This document shows, piece by piece, positions 1 to 5,681 of a DNA stretch of 8,147 nt. A program made the position numbers and the translations under genes. How positions within the stretch are numbered: the stretch's first letter is position 1; every line of letters begins with the position of its first letter. The notes under the pieces were generated by a model. The model made no database searches. It was not told the DNA's origin and worked only from the letters and a program-made list of their open reading frames with translations. This DNA is from an uncultured Phycisphaera sp. (GTDB lineage Bacteria > Planctomycetota > Phycisphaerae > Phycisphaerales > SM1A02), in assembly GCA_937911845.1 (NCBI GenBank), contig CALDQF010000173.1, positions 1-8,147 of the forward strand, in the 5' to 3' direction.

Positions 1-34
1 CCCCGTCGCATGTGTGGCGGGGCTCTTCTTTTTT
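1..34 (+). terminator. Intrinsic terminator for a plus-strand gene left of the window
   Basis: Bases 1-7 pair with 16-22 to make a 7-bp stem, mostly G-C with one G-T wobble, around an 8-base loop. A pyrimidine tract ending in six T (29-34) follows. This is a standard intrinsic terminator on the plus strand, and the stem may extend left of the window. On the minus strand the same stem is preceded by an A-rich run, as in bidirectional terminators, so it could also end the tRNA-Leu transcript. The bases that would show a minus-strand T-run lie outside the window. Confidence 0.7.
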
Positions 35-69
35 AATCGTCCCTCATAGAAGCAATGTCACACGATCAA

Positions 70-155
70 TAGGCTCGGAGGGACTCGAACCCTCAACGCT
101 CAATTTGAGCCGCGGATTTTAAGTCCGCTGCGTCTGCCAATTCCGCCACGAGCCC
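70..155 (-). tRNA. tRNA-Leu, anticodon UAA
   Basis: The minus strand folds into a complete 86-nt class II tRNA. The acceptor stem is 149-155 paired with 71-77, and T8-G9 follow it. The D-arm resembles other bacterial leucine tRNAs. A 5-bp anticodon stem encloses loop CTTAAAA, placing anticodon TAA at 121-119. The long variable arm (about 95-111) has its own 5-bp stem, and the T-arm is a perfect GAGGG/CCCTC stem around TTCGAGT. The discriminator is A (position 70), as expected for leucine. The first acceptor pair is a G-U wobble, which E. coli tRNA-Leu(UAA) also has. No CCA is encoded, so the tail must be added by CCA-adding enzyme. It would read UUA and, by wobble, UUG codons. It lies 54 bp after the DUF4340 gene on the same strand, and I see no clear promoter or terminator in that gap. 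Confidence 0.97.
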
Positions 156-209
156 GTGGCTTGACTCTACCAACTCCGGACGAGAAAGCATTGACCAAGT
201 GCCTCGAAG

Positions 210-1241
210 TTAGAGGCCTGAAGTTGACCCCTCATCCGAAAAATCAAAGTTGGACTGCATCGCCTGTTGGATTTGACGGATCGGCGCTACACGGTAGTCC
301 GAGAGGCGGTACAGCCACCGAGGCCAACGTGTCCATTCAGGCTGAATGTTCTGCCCTTGCGAGGGCACAAAATCCAATCCGCACCAAGCGCCGGATCCCT
401 CTCTCTCCCCAAGATCAATGGAAACGATCAGTTGGCCTTCTTGGGCAGCGTAAGTCATGACAACGGTGTCACTGGACCACTGGTGCTCAGCACGGGGCAG
501 AACAGCTTCAAAATTCAGTCGAGTGGGCCAGCCTGGAAGATCGGCTCGGGCAAATTGCAAAGCCTTGCTAGGTACTGCATCTAAGTTGTTCGCAGCAAGC
601 TGCCAGGTCCCCTCGCTTTTTTCTGGTGAAGTATTCGTTCGGACAAGTCCCATGGATGCGAAGGTTATTTCAGTGATGCCAGATCGATCCAACGTGCAAA
701 AAGTTGTGTTCAGCCAACCAATTGGGTTCACTTCCACCTCGACGTGACCCTTGCACTTGAAAGTTTGATCTTCAGTTGCCAATCGTGCAAAGGTACTTTT
801 GGGGGACCACTGCTGCTTCCCCAAAACCACATGGCTCACAAGATCAGATTCGGCGAAGAGTTCGATCTCGATGGCCCGCCCATCTTCAGCAGACACGTCC
901 AAATCGACGGCGGCATGACGCGCCGGATCTTGGGTCTTGGTTTCCCAACGTTCAAGCTGATCCAGTTGCACCAAAAGTTGTCGAATCCGATCCCATTCGA
1001 CAGGGTAGTCAGCCGCAGAGGAGCATTTCCACTGTCCGGCGTCGCGTTGAAGCGAGATGGCCACGACCCCCTGCCGGATCGCGATGCCGTCAATGGCTTC
1101 GGCGTTGGTCTTAAGGTCTGGAACCATCGGTGTTCCCAAACCATCCTTTGCTGTCACTTGGGAACTGGGCCGAGTGATCACGGCCAGAAACAAGACCGTC
1201 GTGATCGCGGCCAACGGCATGAGACTCTTTTTCTTGCTCAC
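210..1241 (-). CDS. DUF4340 domain-containing protein, last gene of the GldG-type ABC cassette
   Basis: This is a 343-residue protein with one N-terminal hydrophobic segment (about residues 7-23) after a Lys-rich n-region (SKKK), so it is probably a membrane-anchored or exported protein with its bulk outside the cytoplasm. Residues 60-115 match the DUF4340 pattern: a strand ending in W71, a YPVEW segment at 79-83, then a helix of the LLVQLDQLERWE type. DUF4340 genes commonly follow GldG-like genes in ABC cassettes, and their biochemical role is not established. The GTG start overlaps the GldG stop by 4 bp (GTGA) and is preceded by a strong GGAGGAAGG Shine-Dalgarno, which implies translational coupling. 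There are no catalytic motifs. The C-terminal half is poorly conserved to my eye and may not belong to the named domain. The family call is good; the function is unknown. Confidence 0.85.
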   Translation of the reverse strand: MSKKKSLMPLAAITTVLFLAVITRPSSQVTAKDGLGTPMVPDLKTNAEAIDGIAIRQGVVAISLQRDAGQWKCSSAADYPVEWDRIRQLLVQLDQLERWETKTQDPARHAAVDLDVSAEDGRAIEIELFAESDLVSHVVLGKQQWSPKSTFARLATEDQTFKCKGHVEVEVNPIGWLNTTFCTLDRSGITEITFASMGLVRTNTSPEKSEGTWQLAANNLDAVPSKALQFARADLPGWPTRLNFEAVLPRAEHQWSSDTVVMTYAAQEGQLIVSIDLGEREGSGAWCGLDFVPSQGQNIQPEWTRWPRWLYRLSDYRVAPIRQIQQAMQSNFDFSDEGSTSGL

Positions 1242-3130
1242 GACACCTTCCTCCGCATCAGGAAGATCAATCCAGACAACAGTGCGACAGCCAGTGGCCA
1301 GACGATGGTGTTGAACAACATCAAATTGGTGCCCAGTTGTTCAATATCCGTACGGAGGTTGAGTTGCACCAACCGGAGTTGCTTCCGAGCCGCGATGATC
1401 TTGTCTTGCAACTGGTTCACTTCCGCTTCTTGCTCTGGGGAAATCAGCAAAGTGGTTTGGCTTCCTGTTTGGGCTTGCTGAAGTTGGCCAAGGCGACGCT
1501 CGGTCTCTTGAATTTCAGCCTCAAGACGGTTTTGTTCCGACAAATACTCGCCTTCAGCCGCTTGACGAATGGATTCCACCCGGACGAAGGGTCGGGTGTA
1601 CTCACCGCGACCGCGCAACGACGCGAGGACGGGATCCCCCGCCATGGTCTCAATGGCATTCAGCATGAAGGAGCCATTGTCTGCAAACGTCCGGTACCCC
1701 AAACTGATAGACCCCAATCGTTCTTCACGAATCCAGTTGCTGTCCGATAGAAAATCTACATCGCCCAGCACCAGAATGTTGGCCACTCCGGTTGGCACAT
1801 CTGATGAGCCGTCCAAAAGTTCTTCGAGCGCTGGATCAACAGAAACTTCGGCTTTGACCGGCGGGTATGCACTGTTGACGGTCCCAGTGAACCTCGCGGC
1901 CACAATCTGATGCTCACCACTGGATTCAAAGTTCTGAATCAAGGCGCCAGGATCAATCTGAAAGCCCACTTGGGCCGTCATCATCCTTTGACTGTTTTTG
2001 CTGGAGCGGACCACCGGAATCAAACGGGTTGGCGCGTCTTCCTCAATGGAGAAGGCCCCCGTTGTCGCGAGATTCAGGTTGGTCAAGCCCTTGGTGATGG
2101 GGTCGTCTGCATTGAGGTTTTCACTTCGAGCGTTCCACCACGCAATGAAATCCATGACCTCCACACCACGATCCGTCATGGCTTGAACCTGAAGTGCGAG
2201 ATCACGATCGGCCACGAAGTAGCCTCGACTCCAATTCAAACCCCAGGCGGACAAAAATGCATCGAATTGACTGGCTGTCGGTTGTGGCCCCTGCATTCCA
2301 AAAGCCGCCTCGCCTTCTTGGGCATCGGCCTCACACCATGGATCCAGACACAAGAGCACTGGTTTCTCTTGGAGCACGTAGGTGTCGATCGCCACCGCCA
2401 ATTCAGCGGAGATGGATCTGGGATGCACGATCCAAAGCAGATCAAGATCCTCGGGCAATGCGGTATCGGTCTCGGCAATGGGTACCACATCGAAAAGCTG
2501 CTCAACCTGGGACAAGATTTGCCAACCCGGTCTCATTTGCATCAATTGTTGGTCCAGACTTGGTGCCATATCGAGCGATGTCACCAGGCCAACCGTGGGC
2601 CGGCCAAGGCGACCAATAGAAATAACCGATCGCATCACCTCGTATTCCAAAAAACGCTCTTGAGTTGGGTCCAAATACGGAATAACACTTTGTTCGTCGA
2701 CACTGTTCACCGCCACCAAGCCAAGTGTCAATTCGCGGCCCGCACCATCGATCTGAATACGGGACAACTGCGCGGCCCGTGCCAAGTCCTCCGCTTCAGA
2801 AAATGGCTCGGGATCCAGTATTCGGAGAGAAAGCTTGCCGTTGGAGACCTGAACCATTTCCTCGAGGAACTCTTGCACACGGTGCCCGTACGTACGAAAG
2901 CTCGGAAGATTTTCAGCGCTTTTTTTGGAGAAGTAGAAATCCAGCCGTACCGGCTCGTCAAGCTCGCGCAAGAGCGGGCTCACCCCGTCTGAGAGTGAGT
3001 ACAACTTGTCTTCGGTCAGGTCCAAGCGAAAGCCTGGCAGACCAGTTGAAATCAAAATATTCGACGTGAAGACAGCAATAAGGAGAAGTGCAGATCCAAG
3101 CATTGCGGTTTGGGCGGATGTGTTGTTCAA
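1238..3130 (-). CDS. GldG-like ABC transporter auxiliary protein (ABC_transp_aux family)
   Basis: This 630-residue protein has an N-terminal membrane helix (about 10-28) and then the family's opening motif (LDLTEDKLYSLSDG, 36-49, leading into DEPVRLDFYFS). A large extracytoplasmic alpha/beta region follows, including LLWIVHP (231-237) and KPVLLCLDP (256-264). A Gln/Glu-rich coiled coil spans about 533-600, and a C-terminal membrane helix (about 602-624) ends in the basic tail RRKVS. This order and length are typical of GldG-like proteins. In Flavobacterium, GldA/F/G are needed for gliding, but homologues in non-gliding bacteria have no assigned substrate. I chose the TTG start at 3130 because it sits 1 bp after the permease stop behind an AGGCGG Shine-Dalgarno with 6-nt spacing. 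The next ATG (3103) has no ribosome site and would clip the region before the first helix. It probably acts as the extracytoplasmic partner of the ATPase and permease upstream. Confidence 0.88.
   Translation of the reverse strand: MNNTSAQTAMLGSALLLIAVFTSNILISTGLPGFRLDLTEDKLYSLSDGVSPLLRELDEPVRLDFYFSKKSAENLPSFRTYGHRVQEFLEEMVQVSNGKLSLRILDPEPFSEAEDLARAAQLSRIQIDGAGRELTLGLVAVNSVDEQSVIPYLDPTQERFLEYEVMRSVISIGRLGRPTVGLVTSLDMAPSLDQQLMQMRPGWQILSQVEQLFDVVPIAETDTALPEDLDLLWIVHPRSISAELAVAIDTYVLQEKPVLLCLDPWCEADAQEGEAAFGMQGPQPTASQFDAFLSAWGLNWSRGYFVADRDLALQVQAMTDRGVEVMDFIAWWNARSENLNADDPITKGLTNLNLATTGAFSIEEDAPTRLIPVVRSSKNSQRMMTAQVGFQIDPGALIQNFESSGEHQIVAARFTGTVNSAYPPVKAEVSVDPALEELLDGSSDVPTGVANILVLGDVDFLSDSNWIREERLGSISLGYRTFADNGSFMLNAIETMAGDPVLASLRGRGEYTRPFVRVESIRQAAEGEYLSEQNRLEAEIQETERRLGQLQQAQTGSQTTLLISPEQEAEVNQLQDKIIAARKQLRLVQLNLRTDIEQLGTNLMLFNTIVWPLAVALLSGLIFLMRRKVS
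1246..1254 (-). promoter_or_regulatory. Shine-Dalgarno for the GTG start of the DUF4340 gene
   Basis: The minus strand reads GGAGGAAGG just before the GTG at 1241-1239. The GGAGG core is 8 nt from the start codon. It lies inside the end of the GldG-like gene and decides the non-ATG start of the overlapping gene. Confidence 0.75.
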
Positions 3131-3131
3131 T

Positions 3132-3866
3132 TCAAGCCGCCTTTCGCCAATCGATCACGGCCGTGTTGATCACCAAGAACGCGACGATCAAGCTTGCGAA
3201 GTACAACACATCACGAAGGTCTATCACCCCTCGCACCATGGATTCAAAGTGCGTCAGCACCCCGATTGCCGAGAGACCTTCCACAACCATGTTGGGGGCC
3301 CATCCTCGGAAGAAATCTAGAACCACCGAAAAGCCGGAAAGCAACAGCAAGAAGCATGCCGCCGCACAAAGCACAAAAGCCACCATTTGATTTTTGGTCA
3401 GGCTGCTGATGGCACTGCCAATGGCCAAAAATGAGCCGGCGGTCAGCCAAGACGCGAGATAAGAGCATAAAATGACGCCGTGGTCTGGCTCGCCAAGAAA
3501 TGACACGGTCCACCACATGGGGGTTGTGAGAATAAGCGCGAGACCAGTAAATGCCCAAGCCGCAAAAAACTTGCCCAGCACCAAGTCCTGCATGGTCAAT
3601 GGCAGGGTTGCGATCAACTCAATGGTGCCCGTCCGTCGCTCTTCAGCCCACAACCTCATGGAGATTGCAGGCACCAGAAAGAGGTAGAGCCAAGGGTGAA
3701 ACTGAAAGAACGGCCGCAAATCAGCTTGACCGCGGTCAAAGAACCCGCCGATGTTGAAGGCGAACATGCTCGCCAAGAACAAGAACACCACCAAAAAGAT
3801 CGCCGCCAACGGCGTCGCGAAATAGCTGGAAAATTCACGGCGAAACACAACACTGACCCTTCTCAC
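3132..3866 (-). CDS. ABC-2 type transporter permease (GldF-like)
   Basis: This 244-residue integral membrane protein has about six predicted helices (roughly 18-38, 55-73, 100-123, 132-153, 160-182 and 219-237). A short cytoplasmic N-terminus carries the RREFSSYFATP motif common in GldF/NosY-type permeases. The loop after helix 2 holds the family hallmark, SMRLWAEERRTGTIELI (69-85), which normally couples to the ATPase. The length is normal for the family. The gene starts with GTG, overlapping the ATPase stop by 4 bp (GTGA), with a near-perfect GGAGGAGG Shine-Dalgarno 7 nt upstream. It ends 1 bp before the GldG-like gene. It should form the membrane channel of an ABC-2 complex with the upstream ATPase. 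The substrate is unknown. Confidence 0.93.
   Translation of the reverse strand: MRRVSVVFRREFSSYFATPLAAIFLVVFLFLASMFAFNIGGFFDRGQADLRPFFQFHPWLYLFLVPAISMRLWAEERRTGTIELIATLPLTMQDLVLGKFFAAWAFTGLALILTTPMWWTVSFLGEPDHGVILCSYLASWLTAGSFLAIGSAISSLTKNQMVAFVLCAAACFLLLLSGFSVVLDFFRGWAPNMVVEGLSAIGVLTHFESMVRGVIDLRDVLYFASLIVAFLVINTAVIDWRKAA
3137..3142 (-). promoter_or_regulatory. Shine-Dalgarno for the TTG start of the GldG-like gene
   Basis: AGGCGG on the minus strand, one mismatch from AGGAGG, lies 6 nt before the TTG at 3130-3128 and inside the last codons of the permease gene. It supports TTG 3130 over ATG 3103, which has no such site. Confidence 0.6.
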
Positions 3867-4624
3867 TGGCCTGCCTCCTCCAAGTCACCACTCGTCACCG
3901 AGCGAAACACCACATCCATGGCAGAACTCCCGGAACCTTCCGGTGCTCTCGCCATCAAACTCTCTGGTGTTTCATCAACCACCACCTTCCCCTTGTTGAT
4001 GATGACAGCTCGGGTGCAAACCGCTTCCACTTCTTCCAAAATGTGCGTAGACAACACAATGGCTTTGCCCTGACTGGCACCCATTTCCTTAATCAGATTC
4101 CGGACCTCGTGCTTTTGATTGGGGTCGAGTCCATCGGTTGGTTCATCCAAAATCAAAACCGGTGGGTCATGCAAAATGGCTTGGGCCAACCCCACCCGAC
4201 GCTTGAACCCTTTGGACAAGGTGTCAATGGTCTGACCCAAGACCTGCTGCAAATGAATTCTTTCGATCACCCCGTCCACCCGCCGGCTTGCCTCTGAACC
4301 CAAGAACCCTCGAGCTTGCGCAATAAACATCAGAAAGTCCCGCACCGTCATCTCCGGGTAGGCCGGTGCGCCTTCTGGCAGGTAGCCCATTCTGCGTCGA
4401 GCCTCGAGAGGATCAGCATCCAATGCAATACCGGCCAACTGAACAGAACCAACATCAGCTTCTAGGAATCCTGTCAACATACGCATGGTGGTGCTTTTTC
4501 CGGCGCCATTGGGACCAAGGAACCCGAGCACTTCACCCGCAGAGACGCTGAGGCTGATGCCGTCTACTGCTTGGATGGCACCAAATCGCTTCCGAAGATC
4601 TTTTGCCTCAATGAGCGTGGCCAT
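3863..4624 (-). CDS. ABC transporter ATP-binding protein (GldA/CcmA-like)
   Basis: This 253-residue cytoplasmic ATPase energises the downstream permease. Walker A GPNGAGKST is at 37-45. The Q-loop region reads YLPEG (81-85), with Glu where many ABC proteins have Gln. The signature is LSKGF (136-140) rather than LSGGQ, followed by KRRVGLAQA. Walker B is VLILDE (156-161), the D-loop GLD is at 165-167, and the switch His is H194 in STHILEE. The LSKG and YLPE variants are usual in the GldA/DrrA/NatA branch, so this should be an active enzyme. I start at ATG 4624 because GGAG lies 6 nt upstream and the family's first strand follows at once. A longer frame from TTG 4705 would add 27 residues with no family resemblance. 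It is the first gene of the cassette, with a candidate promoter about 40 bp upstream. Confidence 0.95.
   Translation of the reverse strand: MATLIEAKDLRKRFGAIQAVDGISLSVSAGEVLGFLGPNGAGKSTTMRMLTGFLEADVGSVQLAGIALDADPLEARRRMGYLPEGAPAYPEMTVRDFLMFIAQARGFLGSEASRRVDGVIERIHLQQVLGQTIDTLSKGFKRRVGLAQAILHDPPVLILDEPTDGLDPNQKHEVRNLIKEMGASQGKAIVLSTHILEEVEAVCTRAVIINKGKVVVDETPESLMARAPEGSGSSAMDVVFRSVTSGDLEEAGQ
3874..3881 (-). promoter_or_regulatory. Shine-Dalgarno for the GTG start of the permease gene
   Basis: GGAGGAGG on the minus strand lies 7 nt before the GTG at 3866-3864, inside the end of the ATPase gene. Together with the 4-bp stop/start overlap it indicates translational coupling. Confidence 0.75.
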
Positions 4625-4630
4625 ACTTTT

Positions 4631-4634
4631 CTCC
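4631..4634 (-). promoter_or_regulatory. Shine-Dalgarno for the ATPase ATG start
   Basis: GGAG on the minus strand, within GGTGGTGGAG, lies 6 nt before ATG 4624-4622. It fixes the start there rather than at the upstream in-frame TTG (4705). Confidence 0.65.
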
Positions 4635-4664
4635 ACCACCAAACGTTGTTGATTCCAAAACAAA

Positions 4665-4693
4665 AGGATAATTTTCGAAGAGAGATACGTCAG
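4665..4693 (-). promoter_or_regulatory. Candidate sigma70-type promoter of the ABC/GldG/DUF4340 cassette
   Basis: In the 101-bp gap between TerC and the ATPase, the minus strand carries CTGACG (4693-4688, 4 of 6 matches to TTGACA), a 17-bp spacer and TATCCT (4670-4665, 4 of 6 matches to TATAAT). A transcript would begin near 4658 and leave a leader of about 34 nt before the ATG. The spacing and position fit, but the matches are only moderate, so this is an inference from consensus. Confidence 0.4.
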
Positions 4694-4725
4694 CCTTGTC
4701 GGCAATGTTCGCTCAAAAATATCGC

Positions 4726-5496
4726 TTACATCGGCGGCGAATCGGGGCGACGCCAGGGGTTGATCCGGCGCCCACGCTTACGCACCTGACGATTGATCAA
4801 CTCCACAAAAATCGAAAAGCCCATTGCGAAGTAGATGTATCCCTTTTCGATGTGGAAGTGAACGCCTTCAGCCGTCAACATGACCCCAATCAGAAGCAAG
4901 AACGCAAGAGCGAGTGTCTTCACGGTAGGGTTTTTGGACACAAACGCGGAGATCCCTTCGGCCAGTGCGAGCATGATGCCGACAGAAATCAGCACCGCCA
5001 CCACCATGACCGAGAGCGCGTCGGCCATGCCGACAGCAGTGATCACACTGTCCAAACTGAATACCAAATCCATCAACATCACTTGGAGCAGCACAGCGCC
5101 GAAGCTGGCGGTTTTGCCACGGGACGACTGGTCATCATGATGATCGCCTTCCACCAACTCATGCATTTCCATGACAGCCTTGGCCATAAGCACCAACCCG
5201 CCAATCAGCATGATGAGGTCACGGACCGAGGGCTCAAAATGCACCACGGCGAGATCCAAGACAAACAAAGCCTCGGTCAAACCCGTCAGCCAACCGATAG
5301 TGAACAGTAGGACTACACGCATGAGCATTGCGGCAATGAGTCCCAGCCTTCGTGCCGCGGCTCGGCGGGCCTCGGGCAAGCGGTCACAAAGCACTGAAAT
5401 GAAGACGACATTGTCGATCCCCAGCACTGTTTCCATGGCGGTGAGGGTGAGAAGGGCCAGAAGGCCCTCGGTGGTCAACAACGCGGCAAAATCCAT
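4726..5496 (-). CDS. TerC-family integral membrane protein, probable metal-ion exporter
   Basis: This 256-residue, mostly hydrophobic protein has about seven membrane helices. It carries the TerC hallmarks: METVLGIDNVVFISVL near residues 21-36, FSLDSVITAVGM at 146-157, and the C-terminal block TAEGVHFHIEKGYIYFAM ending near 225. The conserved acidic residues inside helices (D28, D149) are the probable ion-coordinating positions. A His/Asp-rich loop (about 112-123, with HELVEGDHHDD) lies between helices 3 and 4 and may bind metal. Characterised relatives (B. subtilis YkoY/YceF, E. coli Alx) export Mn2+, and tellurite resistance is the historical name. The basic C-terminal tail (RKRGRR) is probably cytoplasmic. 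It begins about 30 bp after the terminator of the DUF5916 gene and has only a weak ribosome site. The family call is firm; the substrate is inferred. Confidence 0.93.
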   Translation of the reverse strand: MDFAALLTTEGLLALLTLTAMETVLGIDNVVFISVLCDRLPEARRAAARRLGLIAAMLMRVVLLFTIGWLTGLTEALFVLDLAVVHFEPSVRDLIMLIGGLVLMAKAVMEMHELVEGDHHDDQSSRGKTASFGAVLLQVMLMDLVFSLDSVITAVGMADALSVMVVAVLISVGIMLALAEGISAFVSKNPTVKTLALAFLLLIGVMLTAEGVHFHIEKGYIYFAMGFSIFVELINRQVRKRGRRINPWRRPDSPPM

Positions 5497-5526
5497 GGCT
5501 ACAGCCTAACTGGGTTATGAGCACCA

Positions 5527-5567
5527 TAAAAAGAGGCCCGGGCGGCGCAAAGCGCCGGCCCGAGCCC
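5527..5567 (-). terminator. Strong intrinsic terminator downstream of the DUF5916 gene
   Basis: On the minus strand, a GC-rich arm ending in GGCGC folds over a TTT loop onto GCGCC and beyond. The stem is about 15 bp with a single bulged C, followed by TCTTTTT. On the plus strand no T-run follows the stem, so it works in one direction only, ending the nusG/DUF5916 transcript about 115 bp after the DUF5916 stop. It also sits directly upstream of the TerC start, so it could act as a leader attenuator if TerC is transcribed from further upstream. Confidence 0.88.
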
Positions 5568-5681
5568 TTCCGGGGGCAAAATAATATTTACGAATTGTAT
5601 GCCGTGCATGTCCCGACGTGGTCGTGGGCTTTGCATTTTGTGGGCATGTGGACAACCCATTCAGCTGTTGACCTCAGATTG

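Noticed and set aside
744..1481. Plus-strand open frame of 245 codons
   Set aside because: It is antisense to the DUF4340 gene and the end of the GldG-like gene, with no domain or ribosome site that I could recognise.
1910..2992. Long plus-strand open frame of 360 codons
   Set aside because: It lies entirely antisense to the GldG-like gene, whose protein has clear family motifs and a coiled coil. The antisense translation has no recognisable domain and an unnatural His/Gln/Arg-rich composition.
4625..4705. Longer N-terminus for the ABC ATPase from TTG 4705
   Set aside because: The extra 27 residues do not resemble the family, and the internal ATG at 4624 has a well-spaced GGAG site.
4690..4740. 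Terminator after TerC
   Set aside because: A TATTTTT run follows the stop, but only about 4 bp of stem (TCGC/GCGA) can form before it, which is too weak to call.
5568..5681. Possible yybP-ykoY manganese riboswitch upstream of TerC
   Set aside because: TerC relatives often carry one, but I could not find the conserved GGGGAGUA-type core or the paired conserved loops on the minus strand. Only the GC-rich terminator hairpin is evident.
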